A stretch of DNA of 64,000 bases from Microbacterium paraoxydans. GTDB taxonomy: Bacteria; Actinomycetota; Actinomycetes; Actinomycetales; Microbacteriaceae. The notes under the pieces were generated by a model. It was not told the origin of the DNA. It made no database searches and worked only from the letters and a program-made list of their open reading frames with translations. The DNA lies in assembly GCF_020524545.1 (NCBI RefSeq), contig NZ_JAIVLG010000001.1:248001-312000 (forward strand). Direction: 5' to 3'. A program made the translations under genes and the position numbers. This document shows positions 33,596-41,520 of this stretch, one piece after another. Position 1 is the stretch's first letter, and each line of letters starts with the position of its first letter.

Positions 33596-33659
33596 TGTAA
33601 AGAATTCTTGACATCGGCTTGTGGCGGACGTACGCTGATGGTGTCAAGAATCTTTTACA
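33596..33659. promoter_or_regulatory. inverted-repeat operator around a strong promoter
   Basis: TGTAAAGAATTCTTGACA (33596-33613) and TGTCAAGAATCTTTTACA (33642-33659) are 18-nt inverted repeats matching at 16 positions. They bracket a near-consensus sigma70-type promoter: TTGACA at 33608-33613, 17-bp spacer, TACGCT at 33631-33636. The -35 box overlaps the left arm and the right arm lies just past the transcription start. Likely target of the Xre protein encoded at 34105. Confidence 0.75.
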
Positions 33660-33670
33660 TCGGAGGCGTC

Positions 33671-34105
33671 ATGGTCTACGAAGAACGCAATGCCTGGTCG
33701 GGGCTCATCGTCAGCCCGATCGTGATGGTCGTGTACGTCGTGCTGGTGCTCCAGCAGGCCGGGGGAGGACCGCTCACCGACGTCGACTGGTTCCCGCTCA
33801 TGCTGTGGGTGATCGGCGGGGGCATCGTCGCGACCATCGTCCTCAGCGCGCTCTGGGGGATCATCGCCGGGATCACGGATCCTGACGGGGTGGGTCGCTC
33901 GGACATCCGCGACCGCGACATCAGCCGTATGGGTGGACGTGTCGAGCAGGCCTTCATCGTGATCGCGGGACTCGGCGTCATCGCGCTGTGCGCCGTCGGG
34001 GCCGACGTCTTCTGGATCGCGAACACGATGTTCGCGGGCTTCGCGGTGTCGGCGCTCGTCGGCGGCATCGCGCGAGTGGTCGCCTACCGACGCGGACTCG
34101 TCTGA
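33671..34105 (+). CDS. small integral membrane protein
   Basis: 144 residues with about four hydrophobic helices (residues ~10-28, 43-65, 94-113 and 117-135) and a charged loop DGVGRSDIRDRDISRM between helices 2 and 3. I do not recognise a named family. GGAGG precedes ATG 33671. It overlaps an Xre-type regulator by one base, a pairing seen often in Gram-positive bacteria where the regulator controls the membrane protein's own operon. Function unknown. Confidence 0.82.
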   Translation: MVYEERNAWSGLIVSPIVMVVYVVLVLQQAGGGPLTDVDWFPLMLWVIGGGIVATIVLSALWGIIAGITDPDGVGRSDIRDRDISRMGGRVEQAFIVIAGLGVIALCAVGADVFWIANTMFAGFAVSALVGGIARVVAYRRGLV

Positions 34106-34335
34106 TGGTCAAGCCCACTCGTGTGTCGAACACCATCCGCGTGCACCGCGAACAGGCGGGGCTCACCCAGGCCGAACTCGCGCGGACCGTCGGTGTGACC
34201 CGCCAGACGCTCATCGCGATCGAGCAGCAGAAGTACTCGCCCACGCTCGAGCTCGCGTTCCAGATCGCCCGCGCGTTCGGCGTCGGCCTCGACGACATCT
34301 TCGAGTACCCGGACACGTCAGGAGCATCCTCATGA
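34105..34335 (+). CDS. Xre/Cro-CI family transcriptional regulator
   Basis: 76-residue protein that is almost only a helix-turn-helix: NTIRVHREQAGLTQAELARTVGVTRQTLIAIEQQKYSPTLELAFQIA, as in the YgzD/YozG-type small regulators. Acidic C-terminus. Coded between a membrane protein and a quinone-oxidoreductase-like gene with overlaps on both sides. Expected to bind the inverted repeat at 33596-33659 and autoregulate the operon (inference). Confidence 0.9.
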   Translation: MVKPTRVSNTIRVHREQAGLTQAELARTVGVTRQTLIAIEQQKYSPTLELAFQIARAFGVGLDDIFEYPDTSGASS

Positions 34336-35327
34336 GCCGGTCGATGAAGGCGTGGTCTCGGGGGACGTACGGCCCGGCCGAGGGCGTGACGCTGCAGAGC
34401 GTCCCCGTCCCGACGCCCGGCCGCGGGGAGGTGCTGCTGCGGGTGCGGGCCACAGCCCTGAATGCGGCCGATGTGCGTCTCCTCCTCGGTGATCCGCTGC
34501 TCGTGCGCCCGGTGTTCGGTCTGACGCGTCCGAAGCATCCGGTGCGCGGGATGGAGGTCGCCGGCACCGTGGTCGCACTCGGGCCCGATGTCGTGGGCGC
34601 AGAGCTGGGGGAGGACGTCGTCGGAGAGCTCGTCGGAGGCGGGGGCCTCGGCGAGTACGTGAGCGTCCCGGCCTCACGGCTCGTGCCGGTCCCACCCGAC
34701 ATCGCCCCCGAGGCCGCGGCGTGCCTTCCCGTCGCCGGGGGGACCGCGTGGCAGGCCCTCGACCTCGCCGGGGTGGGCCTTGCGCACGCCGCGACGCCTC
34801 GCGTCCTCATCATCGGCGCCTCGGGCGGTGTCGGCACCTTCGCCGTTCAGCTCGCGGCGCTCCGCGGGGCCGAGGTCTGGGCGACCTGCGGCACCCGCAA
34901 CGCACCGCTGGTCGAGCGGTTGGGCGCCGTCCGCACGTTCGATCACCGGGAGTCTCCGCTGGGCGACCTCCCCGCAGGGCGGTTCGACGCGATCGTCGAC
35001 ATCGCCGGGGGGATGCCGCTGCGGGAGCTGAAGCGACTCGTCGTTCCCGGCGGCACCGTGGTGCTGGTCGCGGGGGACGGTGGACACGTGCTCGGACCGA
35101 TCCCCCGGATGCTGCGCGCGGTGTTCCTGTCGATCGGCTCGCGGAGCATCCGTCCCCTCGCCGCGACGGCGCGTCCGGAAGTGCTCGCGAAGATGCTCGA
35201 ACTCGTGGCCGACGGGCGTGTGGTGCCCGTGGTCGAGCGCGAGTACCCCTTCTCGGAGGCCTCCGCCGCCCTGTCCCGCATCGAGGCAGGTCACACGGTC
35301 GGCAAGGTGGTCGTCACCGGCTCCTGA
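34332..35327 (+). CDS. MDR-family NADPH:quinone-type oxidoreductase
   Basis: 331-residue medium-chain dehydrogenase of the zinc-free quinone-reductase group. It has the GroES-like N-terminal domain (residues 1-130, with GMEVAGTVVALG) and a Rossmann domain with IIGASGGVGTFAVQLA. Structural-zinc cysteines are absent. The C-terminal YPFSEASAALSRIEAGHTVGKVVV is typical. It probably reduces quinones or enones with NADPH. Four-base overlap with the Xre gene implies co-regulation with the membrane protein. Confidence 0.9.
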   Translation: MSRSMKAWSRGTYGPAEGVTLQSVPVPTPGRGEVLLRVRATALNAADVRLLLGDPLLVRPVFGLTRPKHPVRGMEVAGTVVALGPDVVGAELGEDVVGELVGGGGLGEYVSVPASRLVPVPPDIAPEAAACLPVAGGTAWQALDLAGVGLAHAATPRVLIIGASGGVGTFAVQLAALRGAEVWATCGTRNAPLVERLGAVRTFDHRESPLGDLPAGRFDAIVDIAGGMPLRELKRLVVPGGTVVLVAGDGGHVLGPIPRMLRAVFLSIGSRSIRPLAATARPEVLAKMLELVADGRVVPVVEREYPFSEASAALSRIEAGHTVGKVVVTGS

Positions 35328-35495
35328 TCCGACCCGCGCGGTGCTCTGGCGGCATACAGGCGGCGGGTGACACAATGGAGCCCGGCGTGCCCGAGTCGCA
35401 TCTTCCCCGACGCCCGCTCTGAACGAGCGAAGGGTCGAAGGACCGCCGGGCCCCTGGACAGCGTCCGCCGCGCCCGTCCTCCGAGGAGAGCACCC

Positions 35496-36374
35496 ATGTC
35501 GACGCCGGAAGCCGCCGTCTCCCCCGCCCCCGCCCGCACCGCGCACCACCGCCGCTACCTGATGTGCAAGCCGGAGCACTTCACGGTCAACTACTCGATC
35601 AACCCCTGGATGGAACCGACCAGGCCCACCGACACCGCCAAGGCGGTCGCGCAGTGGCAGAAGCTCCACGACCTGTACCTCGAGCTGGGCCACGAGGTCG
35701 AGCTCATCGACCCGCTCCCCGGCTACCCCGACATGGTCTACACGGCCAACGGCGGGTTCCTCATCGACGGTCGGGCCTACGTTCCCGAGTTCCGCTTCGT
35801 CGAGCGTCAGGGCGAGTCCCCGGCCTTCGCCGACTGGTTCCGCGCCGCGGGCTTCGACACCGTGATGCCGAAGGAGGTCAACGAGGGCGAGGGCGACTTC
35901 CTCCTCGTCGGCGACGTGATCCTGGCAGGCACCGGCTTCCGCTCCACGGGAGACAGCCACCGCGAGGTGGGCGAGGTCTTCGGTCGCGAGGTCGTCTCGC
36001 TCACCCTGGTCGACCCGCGCTTCTACCACCTCGACACCGCGATCGCCGTGCTCGATCCGGTCCAGGGCACAGAGAGCGGCGGCCCCGAGCGCGCGAACAT
36101 CGCCTATCTCCCCGGTGCCTTCGACGACGCCAGCCGTGCGATCCTCGAAGAACGCTTCCCCGACGCGATCCTGGTCTCGGACGAGGACGGTTCGGTGTTC
36201 GGCCTGAACTCGGCGAGCGACGGCTACAACGTGATCATCTCGCCGCGGGCGAAGGGCTTCGAGAAGCAGCTCCGCGATCGCGGGTACAACCCGATCCTGA
36301 TCGACCTCTCCGAGCTGCTGCTCGGCGGCGGCGGGATCAAGTGCTGCACGCTCGAGCTGCGGGGTGCGAAGTGA
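35496..36374 (+). CDS. ddaH: dimethylargininase (DDAH)
   Basis: 292-residue guanidino-modifying enzyme. LMCKPEHFTVNYSINPWM starts the fold, the catalytic His is in YHLDTAIAVL, and the nucleophile is C283 in GGGGIKCCTLEL (C284 is adjacent). It hydrolyses NG,NG-dimethylarginine to citrulline and dimethylamine. GAGGAGAG precedes ATG 35496, and a 115-base leader follows a CACAAT sequence at 35371. It overlaps rocD (GTGA), forming an arginine/ornithine catabolic operon. An arginine-deiminase-like activity cannot be excluded. Confidence 0.87.
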   Translation: MSTPEAAVSPAPARTAHHRRYLMCKPEHFTVNYSINPWMEPTRPTDTAKAVAQWQKLHDLYLELGHEVELIDPLPGYPDMVYTANGGFLIDGRAYVPEFRFVERQGESPAFADWFRAAGFDTVMPKEVNEGEGDFLLVGDVILAGTGFRSTGDSHREVGEVFGREVVSLTLVDPRFYHLDTAIAVLDPVQGTESGGPERANIAYLPGAFDDASRAILEERFPDAILVSDEDGSVFGLNSASDGYNVIISPRAKGFEKQLRDRGYNPILIDLSELLLGGGGIKCCTLELRGAK

Positions 36375-37573
36375 CCGCCGTCGACGAGACCACCGCTGCG
36401 GACACCGAGCCGCACGTCGCGCACAACTACCACCCGCTGCCGGTGAACATCGCCCGCGCGGAGGGGGCGTGGGTGACCGACGTCGAGGGCAGGCGCTACC
36501 TCGACCTGCTCGCCGCGTACTCCGCCGTGAACTTCGGCCACCGCCACCCCGCCCTCGTGGCCGCGCTCACCGAGCAGCTGGGACGGGTCACGCTCGTCAG
36601 CCGCGCGTTCCAGAGCGACCGGCTCGAGCCGTTCGCCGCGGCGCTGGCCGAACTCTCGGGCAAAGACCTCGTGCTGCCGATGAACACCGGAGCCGAGGCC
36701 GTGGAGACCGGCATCAAGGTCGCCCGCGCGTGGGGCTATCGCGTCAAGGGCATCGCCGAGGGCAAGGCGCGCATCATCGTCGCGGCCGGGAACTTCCACG
36801 GTCGCACGACCACCATCGTCAGCTTCAGCGACGACGAGAGCGCCCGCGACGACTTCGGCCCGTACACGCCCGGTTTCGACGTCGTGCCCTACGGGGACGC
36901 GGACGCGATCGCCGCGGCCATCACCGATGACACGGCTGCGGTGCTGGTGGAGCCGATCCAGGGTGAGGCGGGGGTCGTGATCCCGCCCGAAGGCTACCTG
37001 CGCCGCATCCGGGAGATCTGCGACGAGAAGAACGTCCTGTTCATCGCCGACGAGATCCAGGCGGGCCTGGGGCGCGTGGGGGAGACCTTCGCGTGCGACC
37101 GTGAAGGCGTCGTCCCCGACCTGTACCTGCTCGGCAAGGCGCTGGGCGGCGGCCTCCTCCCGGTATCGGCCGTGGTGGGGAACCGTGACGTGCTGGGCGT
37201 CATCCGTCCCGGAGAGCACGGCTCGACCTTCGGCGGCAATCCGCTCGCGGCTGCCGTCGGGCTGCGCGTGGTCGAGATGCTGCAGACCGGCGAGTTCCAG
37301 GAGCGGGCGCGCGCTCTCGGCGCTCACCTCGAGCAGGCGCTTCAGCCGCTGATCGGCCACGGCGTGACGGCCGTGCGCCTCGCCGGTCTCTGGGCTGGCG
37401 TCGACATCGATCCGGCGAAGGGCTCGGGCCGGGAGATCGCCGAGAAGATGCTCGAGCGCGGCGTGCTCGTGAAGGACACGCACGGGCAGACCATCCGCAT
37501 CGCTCCGCCGCTCGTGATCCGTGCGACAGAACTCGACTGGGCGGTGAACCAGCTGGAGCTCGTGCTGGCCTGA
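36371..37573 (+). CDS. rocD: ornithine--oxo-acid aminotransferase
   Basis: 400-residue class III PLP aminotransferase. It has the GAEAVETGIKVARAWGY and GNFHGRTTTIVSFS motifs, DEIQAGLGRVG (PLP Asp) and the Schiff-base Lys in LLGKALGGG. It moves the delta-amino group of ornithine to 2-oxoglutarate, giving glutamate semialdehyde for PutA. GTG 36371 overlaps ddaH. The stop lies in a short inverted repeat. Confidence 0.92.
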   Translation: MTAVDETTAADTEPHVAHNYHPLPVNIARAEGAWVTDVEGRRYLDLLAAYSAVNFGHRHPALVAALTEQLGRVTLVSRAFQSDRLEPFAAALAELSGKDLVLPMNTGAEAVETGIKVARAWGYRVKGIAEGKARIIVAAGNFHGRTTTIVSFSDDESARDDFGPYTPGFDVVPYGDADAIAAAITDDTAAVLVEPIQGEAGVVIPPEGYLRRIREICDEKNVLFIADEIQAGLGRVGETFACDREGVVPDLYLLGKALGGGLLPVSAVVGNRDVLGVIRPGEHGSTFGGNPLAAAVGLRVVEMLQTGEFQERARALGAHLEQALQPLIGHGVTAVRLAGLWAGVDIDPAKGSGREIAEKMLERGVLVKDTHGQTIRIAPPLVIRATELDWAVNQLELVLA

Positions 37574-37592
37574 GCCCTGCCCCGCGCTCAGG
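37569..37592. terminator. short hairpin at rocD/hypothetical convergence
   Basis: CCTGAGC (37569-37575) and GCTCAGG (37586-37592) pair around a 10-base loop. The left arm contains the rocD stop codon and the right arm overlaps the end of the convergent small gene. Confidence 0.45.
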
Positions 37593-37875
37593 CGGGCGGG
37601 GAGTCCGGGTCCATCGTCTTCAGCGAGTCCGCCTCGGCCTCGTTGTCCGCGTCCAGCTGCTCTTCGGTGCCCTCGTCACCGCCGAGTGCTGAGCGGTGGC
37701 CCTGACCCGCGTCGCCTTGAATGGCGCCTCCGGTCGACTCGCCCCGTGAGCTGTCGCCCTGGATCGCGCCGCCGGTGCCGTCGCCCTGGCCCGAGTTCTC
37801 GTCCGGGACGGCGGTTTCCGGCGCGCCCTCTGCAGGGTCCTGCGAGTGGGGGGTGCGTTCCGTGTTCTCATCCAT
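37588..37875 (-). CDS. acidic low-complexity hypothetical protein
   Basis: 95 residues rich in Asp, Glu, Gly, Ser and Gln, with no hydrophobic segment and a duplicated TGGAIQGD motif. It looks intrinsically disordered and soluble. ATG 37875 is the natural start, but no strong ribosome site is evident. It lies convergent to rocD and 63 bases upstream, in reading direction, of unrelated sequence. I do not recognise the family; a stress- or osmolyte-related role is only a guess. It could be a small actinobacterial conserved protein. Confidence 0.6.
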   Translation of the reverse strand: MDENTERTPHSQDPAEGAPETAVPDENSGQGDGTGGAIQGDSSRGESTGGAIQGDAGQGHRSALGGDEGTEEQLDADNEAEADSLKTMDPDSPPA

Positions 37876-37937
37876 GCGTCGACGATACGTACGGCCCGGT
37901 CGGCCGTGGAGGGCGTTGACAAACCCGGCGCGGAGGG

Positions 37938-39281
37938 TCAGAGATCGTCGCCGCGGTTCTTCGCGGTGCGGATCGGCGTGGTCACGGCTGCTTCATCGCT
38001 GAACTCGATCGGGTCGACCTGGACGACGCGCAGCGGTCGGGTCTCGTCGAGGGTGAGCAGGAAGCGGCGGTCCTCGGCGCGGCGGAGGCGCCCCGACGTC
38101 GCGACCCAGATCACCCCGATCGCACACGCGACGAATCCGGCTGTGCCGCCGAGCATGATGGCTGCGCGCGGTCCGAAGACGTCGGCGACCCACCCGGCGA
38201 TCGGTGCGCCCACGGGGGTCGAGCCCATGATCACCGCCATGTAGAGGGCGAGCACGCGTCCGCGCAGGGTCGGCTCGGTCGTGATCTGCACGTAGCCGTT
38301 CGCGGTCGTCAGCAGGGTCACGATCATGAACCCGGTGAAGGTCAAGGTCACGGCATAGGACGCGTAGGTCGGCATCGCGGAGGAGGCGAACGCGGCGATG
38401 CCGAACCCTCCGGCAGCCAGGATGACGACCCGCACCCTGGCTCTGTCGCGGCGTGCCGCCAGCAGGGCGCCGATGAGGGAGCCGATCGCGAGCACCGAGC
38501 TGAGGACTCCGTAGCCGTCTGCCCCTGCGTCGAACTCGAGCGCCATGGTCGACGCGAAGATCGGGAAGTTCATACCGAACGCGCCGATCAGGAAGACCGT
38601 GACGAACACCACGCGCAGGTCGCTGCGGCCCCAGACGTAGCGGAATCCATCGGCGAGGCCGCCGCGACGACTGCTCTTCGGGCGGGGTGCGAGGAGGCCG
38701 GTGCGCATCAGCGACAGCGCGAGGATCATCGCCAGGAAGGTCGCGGCGTTCACGATGAAGACCCAGCCGGAGCCGATCGCGACGATCAGCAGCCCGCCGA
38801 CGGCCGGGCCGATCATGCGCGCCAGGTTGAACGACGCCGAGTTCAGGGCGACCGCATTCGAGGTGTCGCCCGTCGAGACCATGTCGGAGACGAAGGCCTG
38901 GCGGGCGGGGGCGTCGAAGGCGTTGACGATGCCGAAGCCGAGGGCGAAGCCGAGCATCATCGGCAGCGTCATCACTCCGCTCAGCAGCAGCGTGCCCACC
39001 GCGACGGCCAGGGCGAGCAGCGCCGACTGCGTGGCGAACAGGATGTGCCGGCGGTCGAAGCGGTCGGCCACCCAGCCGGTGAGGCTCACCAGCACGAGCG
39101 GCGGCCCGAATTGCAGCGCCATCGTGACACCCATCGCCGTGGCGTCGTTGTCGGTCAGTTCGGTCAGGACGACCCAGTCCTGGGCCGTGGCCTGCATCCA
39201 GCCGCCGACGTTGGAGACCAGGGCTCCCGCGAACCAGATCCGGTAGTTGATGTTCGCGAAGGAACGGAACATCGCGCTCAT
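37938..39281 (-). CDS. MFS transporter (EntS-like exporter)
   Basis: 447-residue major-facilitator protein with about twelve membrane helices in two halves. It carries the DRFDRRHIL loop-2/3 motif, and NAFDAPARQAFVSDMV is typical of the enterobactin-exporter-like MFS_3 family. A charged C-terminal tail follows helix 12. It overlaps the upstream marR gene by four bases, so expression is under that regulator. Probably an efflux pump; substrate unknown. Confidence 0.9.
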   Translation of the reverse strand: MSAMFRSFANINYRIWFAGALVSNVGGWMQATAQDWVVLTELTDNDATAMGVTMALQFGPPLVLVSLTGWVADRFDRRHILFATQSALLALAVAVGTLLLSGVMTLPMMLGFALGFGIVNAFDAPARQAFVSDMVSTGDTSNAVALNSASFNLARMIGPAVGGLLIVAIGSGWVFIVNAATFLAMILALSLMRTGLLAPRPKSSRRGGLADGFRYVWGRSDLRVVFVTVFLIGAFGMNFPIFASTMALEFDAGADGYGVLSSVLAIGSLIGALLAARRDRARVRVVILAAGGFGIAAFASSAMPTYASYAVTLTFTGFMIVTLLTTANGYVQITTEPTLRGRVLALYMAVIMGSTPVGAPIAGWVADVFGPRAAIMLGGTAGFVACAIGVIWVATSGRLRRAEDRRFLLTLDETRPLRVVQVDPIEFSDEAAVTTPIRTAKNRGDDL

Positions 39282-39718
39282 CGCTCCACCGCCCGTCGCA
39301 TCAGCGCGCTCGCTTCGCGCAGCGTGGTGAGTTCGGCCTCGGTGTACTCCACCTCGCGCAGCATGTCGGCGAGCAGCTCGTCGCGACGCCGGATCGTCTC
39401 GGCGACGATCTCGATGCCCGCGTCGGTGATGTCCACCTGCACGCGTCGACGGTCGTCTTCGTCGGGGGTGCGCACGACGAACCCCTGTTCCTCGAGACCG
39501 TTGATCGTGCTGGTCATCGAGGGCGCCGTCACCCGTTCGCGTTCGGCGAGGGTCGAGATCGTGCGGCGGCCGTTCATGCGCAGGTCGGCGAGCACCGCGA
39601 GCTGCGCGTCGCTCATCGAGTCGGCGGCCCGTGCACACCGGAGGCGGCGTGCGAGCCGGAAGGTGGCCATGCGCAGGTCTGTGGCGGTGAGGTGGAGGGA
39701 TTCATCGGACGCAGACAT
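39278..39718 (-). CDS. MarR family transcriptional regulator
   Basis: 146-residue winged-helix protein. RTISTLAERERVTAPSMTSTINGLEEQGFVVR is the recognition region and DEDDRRRVQVDITDAG the wing. It controls the MFS gene it overlaps and, through the perfect palindrome just upstream of its own start, itself. An inducer would be a drug or metabolite exported by the pump (inference). Confidence 0.92.
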   Translation of the reverse strand: MSASDESLHLTATDLRMATFRLARRLRCARAADSMSDAQLAVLADLRMNGRRTISTLAERERVTAPSMTSTINGLEEQGFVVRTPDEDDRRRVQVDITDAGIEIVAETIRRRDELLADMLREVEYTEAELTTLREASALMRRAVER

Positions 39719-39721
39719 TAC

Positions 39722-39738
39722 TTAGATAGCCTATCTAA
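39722..39738. promoter_or_regulatory. MarR operator (perfect inverted repeat)
   Basis: TTAGATAG-C-CTATCTAA is a perfect 8-bp inverted repeat with a one-base spacer, beginning four bases from the marR start codon. Size and A/T content suit a MarR dimer. TATCTA within the minus-strand copy could also be the -10 box, so binding would block initiation directly. Confidence 0.8.
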
Positions 39739-39782
39739 TTTTCTGGCCTTCGGGGGCGACCGATGCCGGGCACAATGGAGGT

Positions 39783-40520
39783 GTGACCCGAAAGATCGCT
39801 CTCGAAATCGCCGTGCAGGACCCCGCAGGAGTGCGCATCGCCGCAGAAGTCGGCGCCGACCGCGTCGAACTCGCGACGGCCCTCGCGCTCGGTGGGCTGA
39901 CCCCGTCGCCCGCGACCGTCGAGCTGTCGGTCGAGGCGGCCGGACAGACCGGCCCCGAGGTGCACGTGCTGATCCGGCCGCGTGCCGGAGGCTTCCACTA
40001 CTCCGAGGATGAGCTCGCCGTCTCCGAGCGCGACGTCCGCCACGCGATCCGCGCGGGTGCCAGCGGGGTGGTCATCGGCGCGCTCGACGCGAAGGGGCGC
40101 CTCGACCTCTCCGCCATGGCCCGCCTCCGGGACGCTGCCGGGGGAGCCCCGGTCACGCTGCACCGTGCCATCGACATGACCGCCGATCCCGTCGCCACGT
40201 TGCGCACCGCCTGCGAGCTCGGTCTGGGCCGCGTGCTCACCTCGGGCGGTGCCTCGGCCGCGATCGACGGCATCGACACCCTGCGCGCTCTCGTCGCGGC
40301 GGCCGAGGGCGAGATCGAGGTCATGGCGGGCAGCGGGGTCGACGTCGACAGTGCCCCCGTGCTCGCGGCCACCGGCGTCGATGCGCTGCACTTCTCGGCC
40401 AAGCGGGCCGTGCTCGAAGACGGCGGCGTGCGGATGGGGTCGGCCTCCGACGGGGTCGGCGGCTACGAGGTGACAGACCGCGACACCGCGTTCGCGATCC
40501 GGGATGCGCTCGCGCGGTAG
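39783..40520 (+). CDS. cutC: CutC family protein
   Basis: 245-residue TIM-barrel protein of the CutC family (PF03932). EIAVQDPAGVRIAAEVGADRVEL, VHVLIRPRAGGFHYS and VTLHRAIDM are diagnostic. The family was named for copper homeostasis in E. coli, but the biochemical role remains uncertain. GTG 39783 lies six bases after CACAAT, which suggests a leaderless transcript. Its promoter region is shared with marR on the other strand. Confidence 0.9.
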   Translation: MTRKIALEIAVQDPAGVRIAAEVGADRVELATALALGGLTPSPATVELSVEAAGQTGPEVHVLIRPRAGGFHYSEDELAVSERDVRHAIRAGASGVVIGALDAKGRLDLSAMARLRDAAGGAPVTLHRAIDMTADPVATLRTACELGLGRVLTSGGASAAIDGIDTLRALVAAAEGEIEVMAGSGVDVDSAPVLAATGVDALHFSAKRAVLEDGGVRMGSASDGVGGYEVTDRDTAFAIRDALAR

Positions 40521-40552
40521 CCGCTCCCTCGTGCGCTCGGTAGGCTCGCACC

Positions 40553-41407
40553 GTGACGGATACCCGCGAGTTCACCGATGCCTATGGCGTCGACATCGTC
40601 TATGACGTCCATCCTGCCGAGGGGAAACCCCGAGGAGTCGTGCAGCTTCTGCACGGGGTCGGGGAGCATGCCGGGAGATACGGCGCCCTGATCGGGGCGC
40701 TCACCGCTGCAGGCTTCCACGTGTACGCCGACGACCATCGTGGTCATGGCCGCACCGGCATCCGCCAGCACGGCGGACCCGAGAAGCTCGGACGCCTGGG
40801 CAAGGGCGGGTTGCGCGCGGCCGAGGAGGCCGTCTGGCAGTTGACAGGCATCATCCGCGAGGAGAACCCCGACCTGCCGCTCGTGCTGCTCGGTCACTCG
40901 TGGGGCTCGTTCCTGGCGCAGATGCTCGTGAACGACCACCCGGAGGCCTGGGATGCGGTCATCCTCTCCGGGTCCGCGTTGCGGATGCCGGGGTCGCTCA
41001 ACGCCGCACCCCTCAACGCGCGCTGGGACGGCGAGGGCGCTACCGGCCTGGAATGGCTCAGTCGAGACCCGGCCGTATGGACCGCGTTCGATGAGGATCC
41101 GCTGACCACCGACGTGCCGCTCCTGAAGCTCTTCGGTCCGATCGAGGCGGCGAAGCTCTTCGGGCGCCCGGCCAAGAACCTGGGACATGACATCCCGATG
41201 CTGCTGCTCGTGGGGCGTGACGATCCGGTGGGCGGACCGCGCAGCGTGCACAAGCTCGCCGACGAGTACCGCAGCCGCTCCGGACTCACCGACGTCACAA
41301 CGCTGGTCTACCCGGATGCGCGCCACGAGATCTTCGCGGAGCTGCAGCAGGGCGAGGTGCGTGCCGACGTGCTCTCCTGGCTCGACACGCACATCCCCGC
41401 GCGCTGA
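40553..41407 (+). CDS. alpha/beta hydrolase (monoacylglycerol-lipase-like)
   Basis: 284-residue hydrolase 4-family protein. Nucleophile S116 sits in GHSWGS, the acid is probably the Asp in LVGRDDPVGG, and the His is in YPDARHEIF. LLHGVGEHAGRY holds the oxyanion hole. Such enzymes cleave monoacylglycerols or lysophospholipids. GTG 40553 lies six bases after TAGGCT (40541-40546), a leaderless arrangement. Followed by a dispersed palindrome. Confidence 0.9.
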   Translation: MTDTREFTDAYGVDIVYDVHPAEGKPRGVVQLLHGVGEHAGRYGALIGALTAAGFHVYADDHRGHGRTGIRQHGGPEKLGRLGKGGLRAAEEAVWQLTGIIREENPDLPLVLLGHSWGSFLAQMLVNDHPEAWDAVILSGSALRMPGSLNAAPLNARWDGEGATGLEWLSRDPAVWTAFDEDPLTTDVPLLKLFGPIEAAKLFGRPAKNLGHDIPMLLLVGRDDPVGGPRSVHKLADEYRSRSGLTDVTTLVYPDARHEIFAELQQGEVRADVLSWLDTHIPAR

Positions 41408-41424
41408 CAGCTTCTTTCCCTGCG

Positions 41425-41482
41425 GTGCGGGATCGAAAACGTGCCTGCGGGGACGACGCGAGGCGCGAAATCCATCCCGCAC
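41425..41482. repeat. dispersed palindromic repeat, family B copy 2
   Basis: GTGCGGGAT (41425) pairs with ATCCCGCAC (41474-41482); the inner CGAAAACGTGCCT pairs imperfectly with AGGCGCGAAATCC. The sequence closely matches the copy at 25396. Here it is intergenic, after a hydrolase stop and before the lipoate ligase gene. Confidence 0.7.
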
Positions 41483-41520
41483 GGGCTCGCACGCGGAGTT
41501 CCGCGCCATAAGCTGGAGCC

